Shown here piece by piece: positions 43,300 to 50,436 of a stretch of DNA of 64,000 nucleotides. Each line of letters opens with the position of its first letter. Positions within the stretch are counted from its first letter, which is position 1. The notes under the pieces are model-generated. The model was given only the letters and a program-made list of their open reading frames with translations. It had not been told where the DNA came from and made no database searches. Both the position numbers and the translations under genes were made by a program. Origin of the DNA: Anaerovorax odorimutans (GTDB taxonomy: Bacteria; Bacillota; Clostridia; Peptostreptococcales; Anaerovoracaceae); the NCBI RefSeq assembly GCF_024459955.1, contig NZ_JANFXK010000003.1:186001-250000 (forward strand). The letters run 5' to 3'.

Positions 43300-44616
43300 T
43301 TAGAATTCGTCTTTAAATCTTTCCTTGAACTGTTCTTTCAGCTCATCCCTGAAATCAGGGTGCGCGATGTTAATCAGCTGTCTTGCTCTGTCTTTCAGAG
43401 TTCTTCCCTTCATTCTGGCAATACCGTATTCTGTTACGATATAGTCGGCGTCACATCTTGAAGTTGTAACTGCAGCGCCGTGATCGATGAACGGAACAAT
43501 TTTGGAAATCTTAGTGCCGTCTTTTTTATTGGTTACGGATGGCATTGCGATGATAGCGATACCTTTGCCATCATGTGACATTGCAGCGCCGCGCACGAAG
43601 TCTACCTGACCGCCTACTCCGGAGATCTGGTTGGTTCCGATACATTCGGAAACGATCTGTCCCATGAAGTCCACCTGAACGCATGCGTTGATGCATACCA
43701 GATTCTTTAACTTGGCAACAACTTCCGGATGGTTAACATAATCAACCGGTCTCAGTTCTACCATCGGGTTCTTGTTACAGAAATCGTACAGTCTCTTTGT
43801 TCCCATCAGGAATGTAACGACCATTTTGCCCTCGTCGATACCCTTCTGGCTGCAGTCGATAGCTCCCTTTTCATACAGTTCAACAACACCGTCGGCAATC
43901 ATTTCTGAGTGGATACCCAGGTTTTTCTTGTCGCCCAGCTGTGAAAGTACGGCATCAGGAATCGCTCCGATACCCAACTGCAGTGTAGCGCCGTCTTCGA
44001 TGAGGGATGCGCAGTTCTTACCGATCGCTTCCTCAACAGGACCGATCTTAGCAGGCTTGCTCTCGAACAGCGGGTGTGAATTTTCAACGAAAGCATCGAT
44101 CTCGCTCACGTGTACGAATGTATCGCCGAAAACAACAGGAACCTGATCGTTTACTTCTGCCAGAACTGTTCTGCAGGATTTGATAGCCTGCATGGTGTAG
44201 TCGGAAGAAACGCCTACGCAGCAGAATCCGTGTTCATCCGGCTGGGATACGGAAACCAGCAGTACATCTTCGTGGAAAATGTCCTGTCTTATGTATTTCG
44301 GCACTTCATGGAAAAATACCGGAACAAATTCGCCGTGACCCTGAGAAATGGATTTTCTCGTGCTTGGGCTTGTAAACCAGCCTTCGAATGTAAATACATC
44401 ATGATTTTCCGGCAAGGAATATTCGCCCTTACCCAGTGTAACCATGTGAGATACGGTAATATCTTTATAAAGGTGCTTGTTTGCCACCATTGCGTCTACC
44501 AGAATCTGAGGTTCAGCAACGGCATGCGCAAACAGAACACGGTCGCCTGACTGAATCAGTTTCATCGCCTCATCAGCAGAGCATTTTCTGCTTTCATATA
44601 TTTCTTTCCAGTCCAT
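43300..44616 (-). CDS. abfT: 4-hydroxybutyrate CoA-transferase
   Basis: A 438-residue class I-type CoA-transferase that transfers CoA from acetyl-CoA (or butyryl-CoA) to 4-hydroxybutyrate. The catalytic glutamate falls at E238 in LGIHSEMIADGV, the same number as in Clostridium aminobutyricum AbfT; TLQLGIGAIPDAVL and VGGQVDFVRGA are the other family motifs. It lies between the dehydrogenase gene and a small Cys protein gene, part of the 4-hydroxybutyrate operon. Confidence 0.93.
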   Translation of the reverse strand: MDWKEIYESRKCSADEAMKLIQSGDRVLFAHAVAEPQILVDAMVANKHLYKDITVSHMVTLGKGEYSLPENHDVFTFEGWFTSPSTRKSISQGHGEFVPVFFHEVPKYIRQDIFHEDVLLVSVSQPDEHGFCCVGVSSDYTMQAIKSCRTVLAEVNDQVPVVFGDTFVHVSEIDAFVENSHPLFESKPAKIGPVEEAIGKNCASLIEDGATLQLGIGAIPDAVLSQLGDKKNLGIHSEMIADGVVELYEKGAIDCSQKGIDEGKMVVTFLMGTKRLYDFCNKNPMVELRPVDYVNHPEVVAKLKNLVCINACVQVDFMGQIVSECIGTNQISGVGGQVDFVRGAAMSHDGKGIAIIAMPSVTNKKDGTKISKIVPFIDHGAAVTTSRCDADYIVTEYGIARMKGRTLKDRARQLINIAHPDFRDELKEQFKERFKDEF

Positions 44617-44657
44617 AATTTTGCATCCTCCGTTTAAACATTAACTTTTTTCTAGTT

Positions 44658-44921
44658 CTAATTTTTTTTTTCGATTTCATCACAGATCTGATCGATGTGA
44701 GTTTTATCCCACATTTTCAGAATACCCAGTTTTGTTTCGAACTGATCATAAGACGCACAGCAGTTCGTGCATCCTCCGATGACCAGCAGCAAATCGTGCG
44801 CTTCGCCCTCCGCCGCATGAACGAAATCAACATCCGTCAGCTGTTCCTTTATTTTTTCAAGGGCCTTGCCCCGGTCATATCTTGGGTTGCACCCGCCGCA
44901 GAACCTTACTCCGCACTTCAT
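44658..44921 (-). CDS. Small cysteine-motif protein in the 4-hydroxybutyrate operon
   Basis: An 87-residue protein I cannot name. It has seven cysteines: MKCGVRFCGGCNPRYDR at the N-terminus (Cys3, 8, 11) and LLVIGGCTNCCASYD around residue 53-58, plus one near the end. FCGGCNP and GGCTNCC could bind a metal or iron-sulfur cluster, or act in redox. There is no membrane segment. It is encoded 41 bp upstream of the CoA-transferase gene in the same direction, so it is likely to serve this pathway, perhaps in cluster maintenance of the oxygen-sensitive dehydratase; that is inference only. Confidence 0.78.
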   Translation of the reverse strand: MKCGVRFCGGCNPRYDRGKALEKIKEQLTDVDFVHAAEGEAHDLLLVIGGCTNCCASYDQFETKLGILKMWDKTHIDQICDEIEKKN

Positions 44922-44984
44922 TTGCCATTAACTCCTTTTATCGTCAAATTTTATGTAATATGCCGGCCGGGCCGGTCATATTTC

Positions 44985-45031
44985 GGTATATCGACCTCCT
45001 GCCAGCCTCAGTGCTGCCTGGGAGATATACC
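44985..45031 (-). promoter_or_regulatory. Structured leader before the 4-hydroxybutyrate operon
   Basis: Read on the minus strand: GGTATAT and ATATACC form an outer stem; CTCC/GGAG an inner stem; and CAGC/GCTG a third, around an ACTGAG loop. Three stacked stems separated by internal loops look like a folded RNA leader, 64-110 nt before the start of the small Cys gene. No known riboswitch was recognised. Confidence 0.45.
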
Positions 45032-45060
45032 TAAGTTAAAATTTTCCTGTCTGTCTCGTT

Positions 45061-45100
45061 AAAAAATAAGCCGCTACGGTATGATGCCCACAGCGGCCTA
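45061..45100 (-). terminator. Terminator after abfD
   Basis: On the minus strand AGGCCGCT..AGCGGCT forms a stem, with TATTTTTT directly after. It lies 26 bp beyond the abfD stop and separates abfD from the downstream operon. Confidence 0.82.
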
Positions 45101-45125
45101 TTATCGTTCTTCTTACTACCGCAGG

Positions 45126-46598
45126 TTATTTAATTCCAGCAATAGCTTTTGCTAATTCTTTCTTACCTTCAATGTTGCCCTGACGGGAAATCATGATTCT
45201 CTGAGCCTGCGGAGAACCAGCACCGTGCATGGACTCTGTTCTGTATCCAACAGCAGCAGCACCCAGACACAGGTTTTCTAAGAGTCTTAATACTCTCATT
45301 CTCTCTTCTGTCGTGCAAGCCGGGGAAGCAGCAAAGAACTTGTTGCAGATTTCGCCGATTGTTTCGCCGTTTCTTCCAACCTTCAGATCGGACTTGAAGT
45401 CTTTTTCGGAAGGCATTGTTACCATCAGACCACCAGCGATGTCCTCAGCCAGTCTTACGATTTCGTAAGGGAATCTGGTGATGTTCTGCTTACATACGTT
45501 TGCCAGCAGCAGGTCGATCTGGTAGTTACCAGCCTGAGTAGCATAACCTTCAGCTGAGCAAGCGATACCGCAGCAGTACAGAGTTTCGTTCAGGTGAGTC
45601 ATTTCGATCAGCTTATCTTTAACGTGAGAAGCTTTCTGAGCTCCATTATACTGAGCAGCCAGAGCAGCAGCGCCGATAACAACGTCGCCTACACCAACTT
45701 TACATCCGCCGTAGGACTGTCTGTGATATCCTGCGAATCTTTCTACCATCATTCCTGCGAAGTCATATTCTCCAGCCTGGAAGATGTACTTGTTCGGGAT
45801 AAATACGTTGTCAAATACAACTAATGCTTCCTGTCCGCCGAACTTAGCGTTACCAAGGTCGATCTCAGCTCCCTCTTCCAGTTTTCTGGTGTCGCAGGAC
45901 TGTCTTCCGTAGATCATGTACATACCTTCTACGTCGGAAGGACATGCGAAGGATACTGCGAAATCTTTGTCCTCTTCTCTCATTGACTGTGTCGGCATGA
46001 TGATGTGCCAGTGGGAGTTGATGGAACCGGTCTGGTGAGCTTTTGCTCCGCTTACTACGATACCGTCTTCTCTTCTTTCAACGATATGTACAAACAGGTC
46101 AGCATCTTTCTGTGCGTGTGGAGCAAGACCTCTGTCACCCTTCGGGTCAGTCATAGCGCCGTCTACGATCCAGTCATTCTTCTGAACTTCGATCAGGAAG
46201 TTTTTGAAGTTTTCGTGATAGTTGGTGCCATACTTTTTATCAGTCTCATATGTTGTCGAGAATACAGCATTGAAAGCGTCCATACCTACGCATCTCTGGA
46301 AGCAGGAAGCAGTCTTCTGTCCGAGAAGTCTCTGCATCTTAACCTTTTTTCTCAGGTCATCCGTGCTCTGGTGCAGATGTGCGAACCGGTTGACTGTTTC
46401 TCCGGTCAGGTTGGATTTTGCAGTCATCAAGTCAGCATACTGTGGGTCCTGAGCCAGATCGTAAGTCATTGCAACACAGTTGATGGACGGACGAATGATT
46501 GGATGATCCACCCAATTTTCAATCTCTTCACCAAACATGTAAACTCTTGTCTTCAGCTTTCTTAAGCTCTCAATGTACTGTTCTCCTGTCATTAGCAT
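45126..46598 (-). CDS. abfD: 4-hydroxybutyryl-CoA dehydratase / vinylacetyl-CoA isomerase
   Basis: A 490-residue [4Fe-4S] flavoprotein that dehydrates 4-hydroxybutyryl-CoA to crotonyl-CoA. The known cluster ligands of the C. aminobutyricum enzyme, Cys99, Cys103, His292 and Cys299, fall at exactly those positions (SCFQRCVG; YHRQSYGGCK). Length matches. The enzyme is oxygen-sensitive and marks GABA/4-hydroxybutyrate fermentation to butyrate. It is transcribed separately from the CoA-transferase and dehydrogenase (terminator at 45061-45100) and has a promoter overlapping a 9-bp palindrome. Confidence 0.97.
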   Translation of the reverse strand: MLMTGEQYIESLRKLKTRVYMFGEEIENWVDHPIIRPSINCVAMTYDLAQDPQYADLMTAKSNLTGETVNRFAHLHQSTDDLRKKVKMQRLLGQKTASCFQRCVGMDAFNAVFSTTYETDKKYGTNYHENFKNFLIEVQKNDWIVDGAMTDPKGDRGLAPHAQKDADLFVHIVERREDGIVVSGAKAHQTGSINSHWHIIMPTQSMREEDKDFAVSFACPSDVEGMYMIYGRQSCDTRKLEEGAEIDLGNAKFGGQEALVVFDNVFIPNKYIFQAGEYDFAGMMVERFAGYHRQSYGGCKVGVGDVVIGAAALAAQYNGAQKASHVKDKLIEMTHLNETLYCCGIACSAEGYATQAGNYQIDLLLANVCKQNITRFPYEIVRLAEDIAGGLMVTMPSEKDFKSDLKVGRNGETIGEICNKFFAASPACTTEERMRVLRLLENLCLGAAAVGYRTESMHGAGSPQAQRIMISRQGNIEGKKELAKAIAGIK

Positions 46599-46669
46599 AA
46601 TAAAATCACTCCTTTTTTATTCTTAGGTTCCATGCAGGACAATTCCGGCATGTCCCCCAGCATTAACCG

Positions 46670-46697
46670 TTTATAACTTATGCAATTCTTATACCAA
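46670..46697 (-). promoter_or_regulatory. Promoter of abfD
   Basis: On the minus strand TTGGTA (46697-46692), a 16-bp spacer and TATAAA (46675-46670). It leaves a leader of about 65 nt. No sigma-54 box with correct spacing is present here. Confidence 0.55.
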
Positions 46698-46707
46698 CGA
46701 ATTGCAT
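46680..46707. promoter_or_regulatory. Palindromic operator candidate at abfD
   Basis: ATGCAATTC (46680-46688) and GAATTGCAT (46699-46707) are perfect 9-bp inverted arms spaced by 10 bp; one arm sits between the -35 and -10. The 19-bp centre-to-centre spacing suits a dimeric regulator. No T-run follows, so it is not a terminator of the nfu gene. Confidence 0.55.
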
Positions 46708-46722
46708 TTGTTAACATGCCAA

Positions 46723-46995
46723 TTATTTCCGTAAAATTTTTTTGGCCATGTCCAAAAGATCTTCACTGACGGATGTGTCAAGAATCACATCTTTGACTCC
46801 TTCGCAATTTTCCATGACGATATTTTTCACCACATCCTCGATGGTATACTGCGCCGAAGGACAAGATGCGCATGCTCCCGTCAGTCTCACCTTTGCGACA
46901 TTATTCTCAAATCCGGTAAGCGTTGCGCCGCCGTAATGCTCCGCAAGCACCGGGTCTACTTTTTCTTTCAGAACTTTTTCAATTTGTTCTCTCAC
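46723..46995 (-). CDS. NifU C-terminal domain (NFU) iron-sulfur protein
   Basis: A 90-residue stand-alone NFU domain. The CxxC cluster-binding motif is GACASCPSAQYT (about 36-47) and the sequence VDPVLAEHYGGATLTGFENNVAKVRL fits the family. It is an iron-sulfur carrier that could supply the nearby [4Fe-4S] dehydratase, though it may serve the cell at large. It is upstream of abfD in the same direction (125-bp gap with its own promoter for abfD). Confidence 0.9.
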   Translation of the reverse strand: MREQIEKVLKEKVDPVLAEHYGGATLTGFENNVAKVRLTGACASCPSAQYTIEDVVKNIVMENCEGVKDVILDTSVSEDLLDMAKKILRK

Positions 46996-47221
46996 TTTTT
47001 TATCACCTCGAATTTTGTCATTTCAATTCGTATGTCACTCTTTTGATTATATCCCTATTGCGTTCTTTTTTCAAGTGGATAATCATTAAAAGTTTGTCTT
47101 ATTTTAGGATTTTTGTTGCGTTCTTACAATTATTTTTCGCAAAAGCATTTTACTTTTGTGATATAATGATTTTGTTCGTTATTTTCAGATTATTTAAAAT
47201 AAGAATCAGGGTATCTCAATT

Positions 47222-47845
47222 ATGAAAAAATGTATCATTATTACTTCTTATATAGAAGGAGATCTGTCCAATCTCATCTGTGACGAGCAGCCGGGATTCA
47301 TCATCTGCGCCGACGGAGGCTATGATCACGCCCGGAAAGCCGGCATCGTGCCCGACTTTCTCATGGGAGATTTCGATTCTCTCACCGGGCGCATACAGTC
47401 TGGAATCGAGATCGTAACCTTCCCGTCGGAAAAGGATGATACGGACACGGGTCTGTGCCTTCAGGCCGCATTGGATCTGGGCTACAGAGACATTCTCATT
47501 ATCGGCGGCATCGGCGGACGCTTTGACCATGCCTTCGCTAACATTCAGCTGATGTCCGGTATCGCTGACAAAGTCGATCGAATCGCCATCAAAGACAGAA
47601 AAAATTACTGCACCATACTGAGGGACGGGCAGCTGCGACTGCCAAAAAAGGAAGGACAGCACGTTTCTTTGTTTTCGCTGTCGGAAAACTGCGAAGGCGT
47701 AACGATTTCCGGGGCCAAATACCCATTGAACGATTATACGCTGACCCGGACCTTTCCTCTGGGGGTCAGCAATGAGTACGAAGAAGACCATGTACGCATA
47801 TGCGTAAAAAACGGCACCTTGCTCGTTGTGCTTTCGGAGGACTGA
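47222..47845 (+). CDS. thiN: Thiamine pyrophosphokinase
   Basis: A 207-residue thiamine pyrophosphokinase, making TPP from thiamine and ATP. Motifs: ICADGGYDHARKAGIVPDFLMGDFDS (spread over 29-56), FPSEKDDTDTGLCLQAAL (about 70-87) and IGGIGGRFDHAFANIQLM (about 95-113). The C-terminal domain binds thiamine. It is divergent from nfu, with a TATAAT-like -10 at about 47161. Close to it are two ECF S-component genes, one with a TPP riboswitch, so thiamine uptake and activation are clustered here. Confidence 0.93.
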   Translation: MKKCIIITSYIEGDLSNLICDEQPGFIICADGGYDHARKAGIVPDFLMGDFDSLTGRIQSGIEIVTFPSEKDDTDTGLCLQAALDLGYRDILIIGGIGGRFDHAFANIQLMSGIADKVDRIAIKDRKNYCTILRDGQLRLPKKEGQHVSLFSLSENCEGVTISGAKYPLNDYTLTRTFPLGVSNEYEEDHVRICVKNGTLLVVLSED

Positions 47846-47885
47846 CAGCCTCCAAAAGTCAATCATAGTACGGAATCCCTACTTC

Positions 47886-47940
47886 CGGACCAAAGTCCGA
47901 CCCCTCCCGCCAGGCGGATGAAAAACGGACAGGAGCTTAT
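47886..47940 (+). promoter_or_regulatory. Switch-like structured region upstream of the ECF gene
   Basis: CGGAC (47886-47890) pairs with GTCCG (47895-47899), and the same GTCCG can instead pair with CGGAC (47936-47940). CCGCC/GGCGG lies between. A terminator at 47981-48008 follows, and then the ECF S component gene. The arrangement is riboswitch-like, but it matches no class that I recognise. Confidence 0.35.
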
Positions 47941-47980
47941 GCTCAACTGTTTTTTACCGCCGCTCTCAAACTGTATATCT

Positions 47981-48008
47981 AAAAGCAGATTTTCATCTGC
48001 TTTTTTCT
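47981..48008 (+). terminator. Terminator between thiN and the ECF gene
   Basis: AAAAGCAGAT-TTTC-ATCTGCTTTT followed by TTCTTTTT. It ends thiN transcription or acts as the expression platform of the structured region just before it. Confidence 0.82.
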
Positions 48009-48110
48009 TTTTCCACAAAATTGTTATTATTAAACTTCTTATTTTTGTCTCTTTTTACAATTACAGATTGGTAGTATGCTATTAAAAGAATATAAATTTT
48101 GGAGGAAAAA

Positions 48111-48656
48111 ATGAGACAGACAGAAAAGGTAAAGAATTTATGCGAAACCGCATTATTCATCGCAATTGTATTTTTCGGCGTATTTATCATTAAGTTCCCG
48201 GGGCCCTTTGGTTATGCCCACATCGGTGATTCGATGATCTTCCTTTCCGTACTCATGCTGGGAGGAAAACGGGGCGCCATCGCAGGCGGCCTGGGCGCTG
48301 CGATCGCTGATATTGTAAGCGGTTATACGATTTGGGCACTGCCGACTTTAATCTGCAAGGTTTTGATGGCTCTCGTCATGGGAGCAATGATTAAGCACCA
48401 CGCCTTTGGTCTCAGAGGCCGCGTACTTTGGATCGCTTCCGCCGTCGCAGGCGGCCTGACTCAGGGGGTTGCTTACGTGATTTTCTGGTATGTGCTTTTC
48501 GGAAAAGCAGCAGCGATCGCCGCTATGCCGGGACTGACTTTCCAGGCGGTATCGGGAATCATCATCGCTTTTGTAATTTCGGAAGCGCTGCAGAAGACAA
48601 GCCTGAAAAGACACTTTATCTACACCACGGATGGGAAAGGAGCAGAAGCATGTTAG
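48111..48656 (+). CDS. ECF transporter S component, substrate unknown
   Basis: A 181-residue membrane protein with about six hydrophobic segments. The ATG at 48111 follows TTGGAGGAAAAA; an in-frame ATG 12 bp upstream overlaps the SD. The fold and motifs HIGDSMIFLSVLMLGGKRGAI, GAAIADIVSG and PTLICKVLMALVMG are those of the ECF S components (DUF1393 / HmpT-like group). No ATPase or T component is in this window, so a shared energising module elsewhere is expected. Its stop overlaps the amidohydrolase gene start by 7 bp, so the substrate may be something that the amidohydrolase processes. Confidence 0.85.
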   Translation: MRQTEKVKNLCETALFIAIVFFGVFIIKFPGPFGYAHIGDSMIFLSVLMLGGKRGAIAGGLGAAIADIVSGYTIWALPTLICKVLMALVMGAMIKHHAFGLRGRVLWIASAVAGGLTQGVAYVIFWYVLFGKAAAIAAMPGLTFQAVSGIIIAFVISEALQKTSLKRHFIYTTDGKGAEAC

Positions 48657-49387
48657 AACGTATGAAGAGTTTTAAAAAGATCGACGCCCACAGTCATATC
48701 GGTTATTTTGGAGGCTGGTCCGATGTGGGCATCACGCCGGAAGAACTGATCGAGCAGATGGACGAATACAATGTTGAAAAGGCCGTTATTTCTACATATC
48801 CTATCAAAGAAAGCATTGACGCGGTAGATAAATATCCCGACCGTTTTGTCGGCGCCGCATGGGTAAACCCCAATGAAAAGGAAGCGGTCGATCAGCTCCG
48901 GGACGCTGTGAAAAATCACGGTTTCAAGGCAGTTAAACTGCATCCCCTTTCCCACAGCTATCTACCCAACGACGAGTGCGTATTCCCAATCGCAGAGCTG
49001 GCGGGAGAGCTGGACATCCCGCTCATGATCCACACCGGTCATCCGCCTTTCTCCCTGCCGTGGAGCGTAGCACAGCTGGCGGACATCTATCCGGATCTGC
49101 CGATGGTCATGATCCACATGGGACACGGAAACGGCATGTACGTTCAGTCGGCGATCGACATGGCAAAAAAATACCCGAACCTGTATCTGGAGACTTCCGG
49201 AATGCCAATGCACACCAAGATCAAGGAAGCCTACGAAAAAGTGGGAAGTGACCGGATCATGTGGGGCCTTGACGCTCCCTTCCATCACCCTACTGTAGAA
49301 ATGCAGCGAACCATCGTCAGCGGCCTGACCGACAAACAGCTGGAAGATGTATTCTATAACAATGTAAAAAAATTATTAAAACTATAA
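48650..49387 (+). CDS. Amidohydrolase family protein
   Basis: A 245-residue amidohydrolase-2-type metal hydrolase or decarboxylase. The ATG at 48650 gives MLERMKSFKKIDAHSHIGYFGG; the HxH metal site is DAHSHIG (residues 12-18), with KLHPLSHSYLPND (about 93-105), IHTGHPPFSL (about 127) and WGLDAPFHHP (about 205). The substrate is unknown. Its start overlaps the ECF S component stop by 7 bp, so the two are translationally coupled. A strong terminator follows. Confidence 0.87.
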   Translation: MLERMKSFKKIDAHSHIGYFGGWSDVGITPEELIEQMDEYNVEKAVISTYPIKESIDAVDKYPDRFVGAAWVNPNEKEAVDQLRDAVKNHGFKAVKLHPLSHSYLPNDECVFPIAELAGELDIPLMIHTGHPPFSLPWSVAQLADIYPDLPMVMIHMGHGNGMYVQSAIDMAKKYPNLYLETSGMPMHTKIKEAYEKVGSDRIMWGLDAPFHHPTVEMQRTIVSGLTDKQLEDVFYNNVKKLLKL

Positions 49388-49396
49388 AGAAGATCA

Positions 49397-49449
49397 AAAA
49401 AGGGGCTGCTCAATAAGAAATAAAACTTTCTATTGAGCAGCCCCTTTTT
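49397..49449. terminator. Bidirectional terminator
   Basis: AAAAAGGGGCTGCTCAATA and TATTGAGCAGCCCCTTTTT form a 19-bp perfect stem. It serves the amidohydrolase gene (+) and thiT (-), which converge. Confidence 0.92.
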
Positions 49450-49477
49450 CTATTGCCAAAGCAGAATCGATGGGCCT

Positions 49478-50110
49478 TTAATTCCGGAACTGCGTTTTCA
49501 GACGCGTAAGACTTCGTCTCAGCGGCGGAATTGCCAGCAGCGCCACAGTAATCGCCGCCTCCGCTCCCAAATAGGCGAAATTGTACCAACAGGACCATGT
49601 TACCGCATTGAAGCCTTCGGGAACGTATGCTCCGAAAAAAATAATACCGGAAAGAACCGAGCATATGTAGCGCCCCAGCACACCGAGAAGATACCCTCCG
49701 ATCAATCCCGCCTTTCGATTTTTCAGTATTCCCGCAAGACCGATGGCTCCAAAGGCCAAAGGGTAATCCAGCAGCAGCTGCACAGGGTGAATAACGTATG
49801 GATTAAAGATCAGATCTACAAGTCCGACGCACATTCCCGCCATCACGCCCCTGCGCACTCCGAAGAAATAGGCGCACAGGGCAATGGGCAGCATGCCGAA
49901 AGCCGACACATCCCCTCCCTGAGGCATGGGAAACAGCTTTACCTGTTTTAAAACCACCGCCAGAGCCACCAGGAGCGCCGAAGCTACCATTGCCCTGGTA
50001 TCCGGCTTCTTGCCTTTACCAGAGATCAAAATTCCCGCAAATAGTAAAACAATCGCCGCGATGGATGTGATCTGTCCGGCTGCAGACTCAAAAAAAGTTT
50101 GTAATGACAT
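49478..50110 (-). CDS. thiT: Thiamine ECF transporter S component
   Basis: A 210-residue membrane protein of the ThiT family (about six helices) that captures thiamine for an ECF transporter. The start at 50110 has AGGAGG 7 nt upstream. Key motifs: LFPMPQGGDVSAFGMLPIAL (about residue 71-90), which matches the ThiT MPQGGS region; DLIFNPYVIHPVQLLLDYPLAF; and LGRYICSVLSGIIFFG. A TPP riboswitch precedes it, which confirms thiamine as the substrate. Confidence 0.92.
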   Translation of the reverse strand: MSLQTFFESAAGQITSIAAIVLLFAGILISGKGKKPDTRAMVASALLVALAVVLKQVKLFPMPQGGDVSAFGMLPIALCAYFFGVRRGVMAGMCVGLVDLIFNPYVIHPVQLLLDYPLAFGAIGLAGILKNRKAGLIGGYLLGVLGRYICSVLSGIIFFGAYVPEGFNAVTWSCWYNFAYLGAEAAITVALLAIPPLRRSLTRLKTQFRN

Positions 50111-50117
50111 AAAAAAT

Positions 50118-50134
50118 CCTCCTTTTTTAGGAGG
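50118..50134 (-). promoter_or_regulatory. SD-sequestering hairpin of thiT
   Basis: On the minus strand CCTCCT pairs with AGGAGG (6-bp stem, 5-nt loop) and ATTTTTT follows, then ATG. The paired AGGAGG is the ribosome binding site. The element is also terminator-like, so it could stop transcription or block translation. Confidence 0.6.
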
Positions 50135-50189
50135 GGAACTGAGAATTTGTCCAAATCGGAAATAAATTTCTTCCGATTTCGGAAATAAA

Positions 50190-50275
50190 TTGCTTGCCTG
50201 CGCCGGCATTATCCGGATCAGGTCTTGAGGGTATGGCCAAAAACGGCTCCTCTCAGCGAAAGCTCCCCTAGCATT
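50190..50275 (-). promoter_or_regulatory. TPP riboswitch
   Basis: Read on the minus strand: CTAGGGGAGC, CTGAGAGGAGCC, CCCTCAAGACCTGATC, CGGATAATGCCGGCGCAGG, which are the conserved TPP aptamer blocks in order. It lies 80 nt upstream of the thiT start. Ligand binding should repress thiT, likely through the hairpin that pairs the SD. Two direct copies of AATTTATTTCCGA-like sequence lie in the linker. Confidence 0.93.
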
Positions 50276-50436
50276 CTGTTGATTCGGCTTATTATACTGC
50301 CAATGATTCTCTTTTGTCAACAAATCCGGCAGCCGATTATTTTTATGGAGCCTCAGGCATGTTTGACGTGTCGACTCTTGATTTTTCAATGGAGGTAAGG
50401 CTATAATGGAACTACTGAAAAAGTGAGGTAAAGATT

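Noticed and set aside
46680-46707. Reading the ATGCAATTC palindrome as an nfu terminator
   Set aside because: No T-run follows on either strand and it overlaps promoter elements of abfD, so an operator fits better.
46630-46722. A third sigma-54 promoter before abfD (TGGCATG...ATGC)
   Set aside because: The GG-to-GC spacing is three bases too long for a -24/-12 site.
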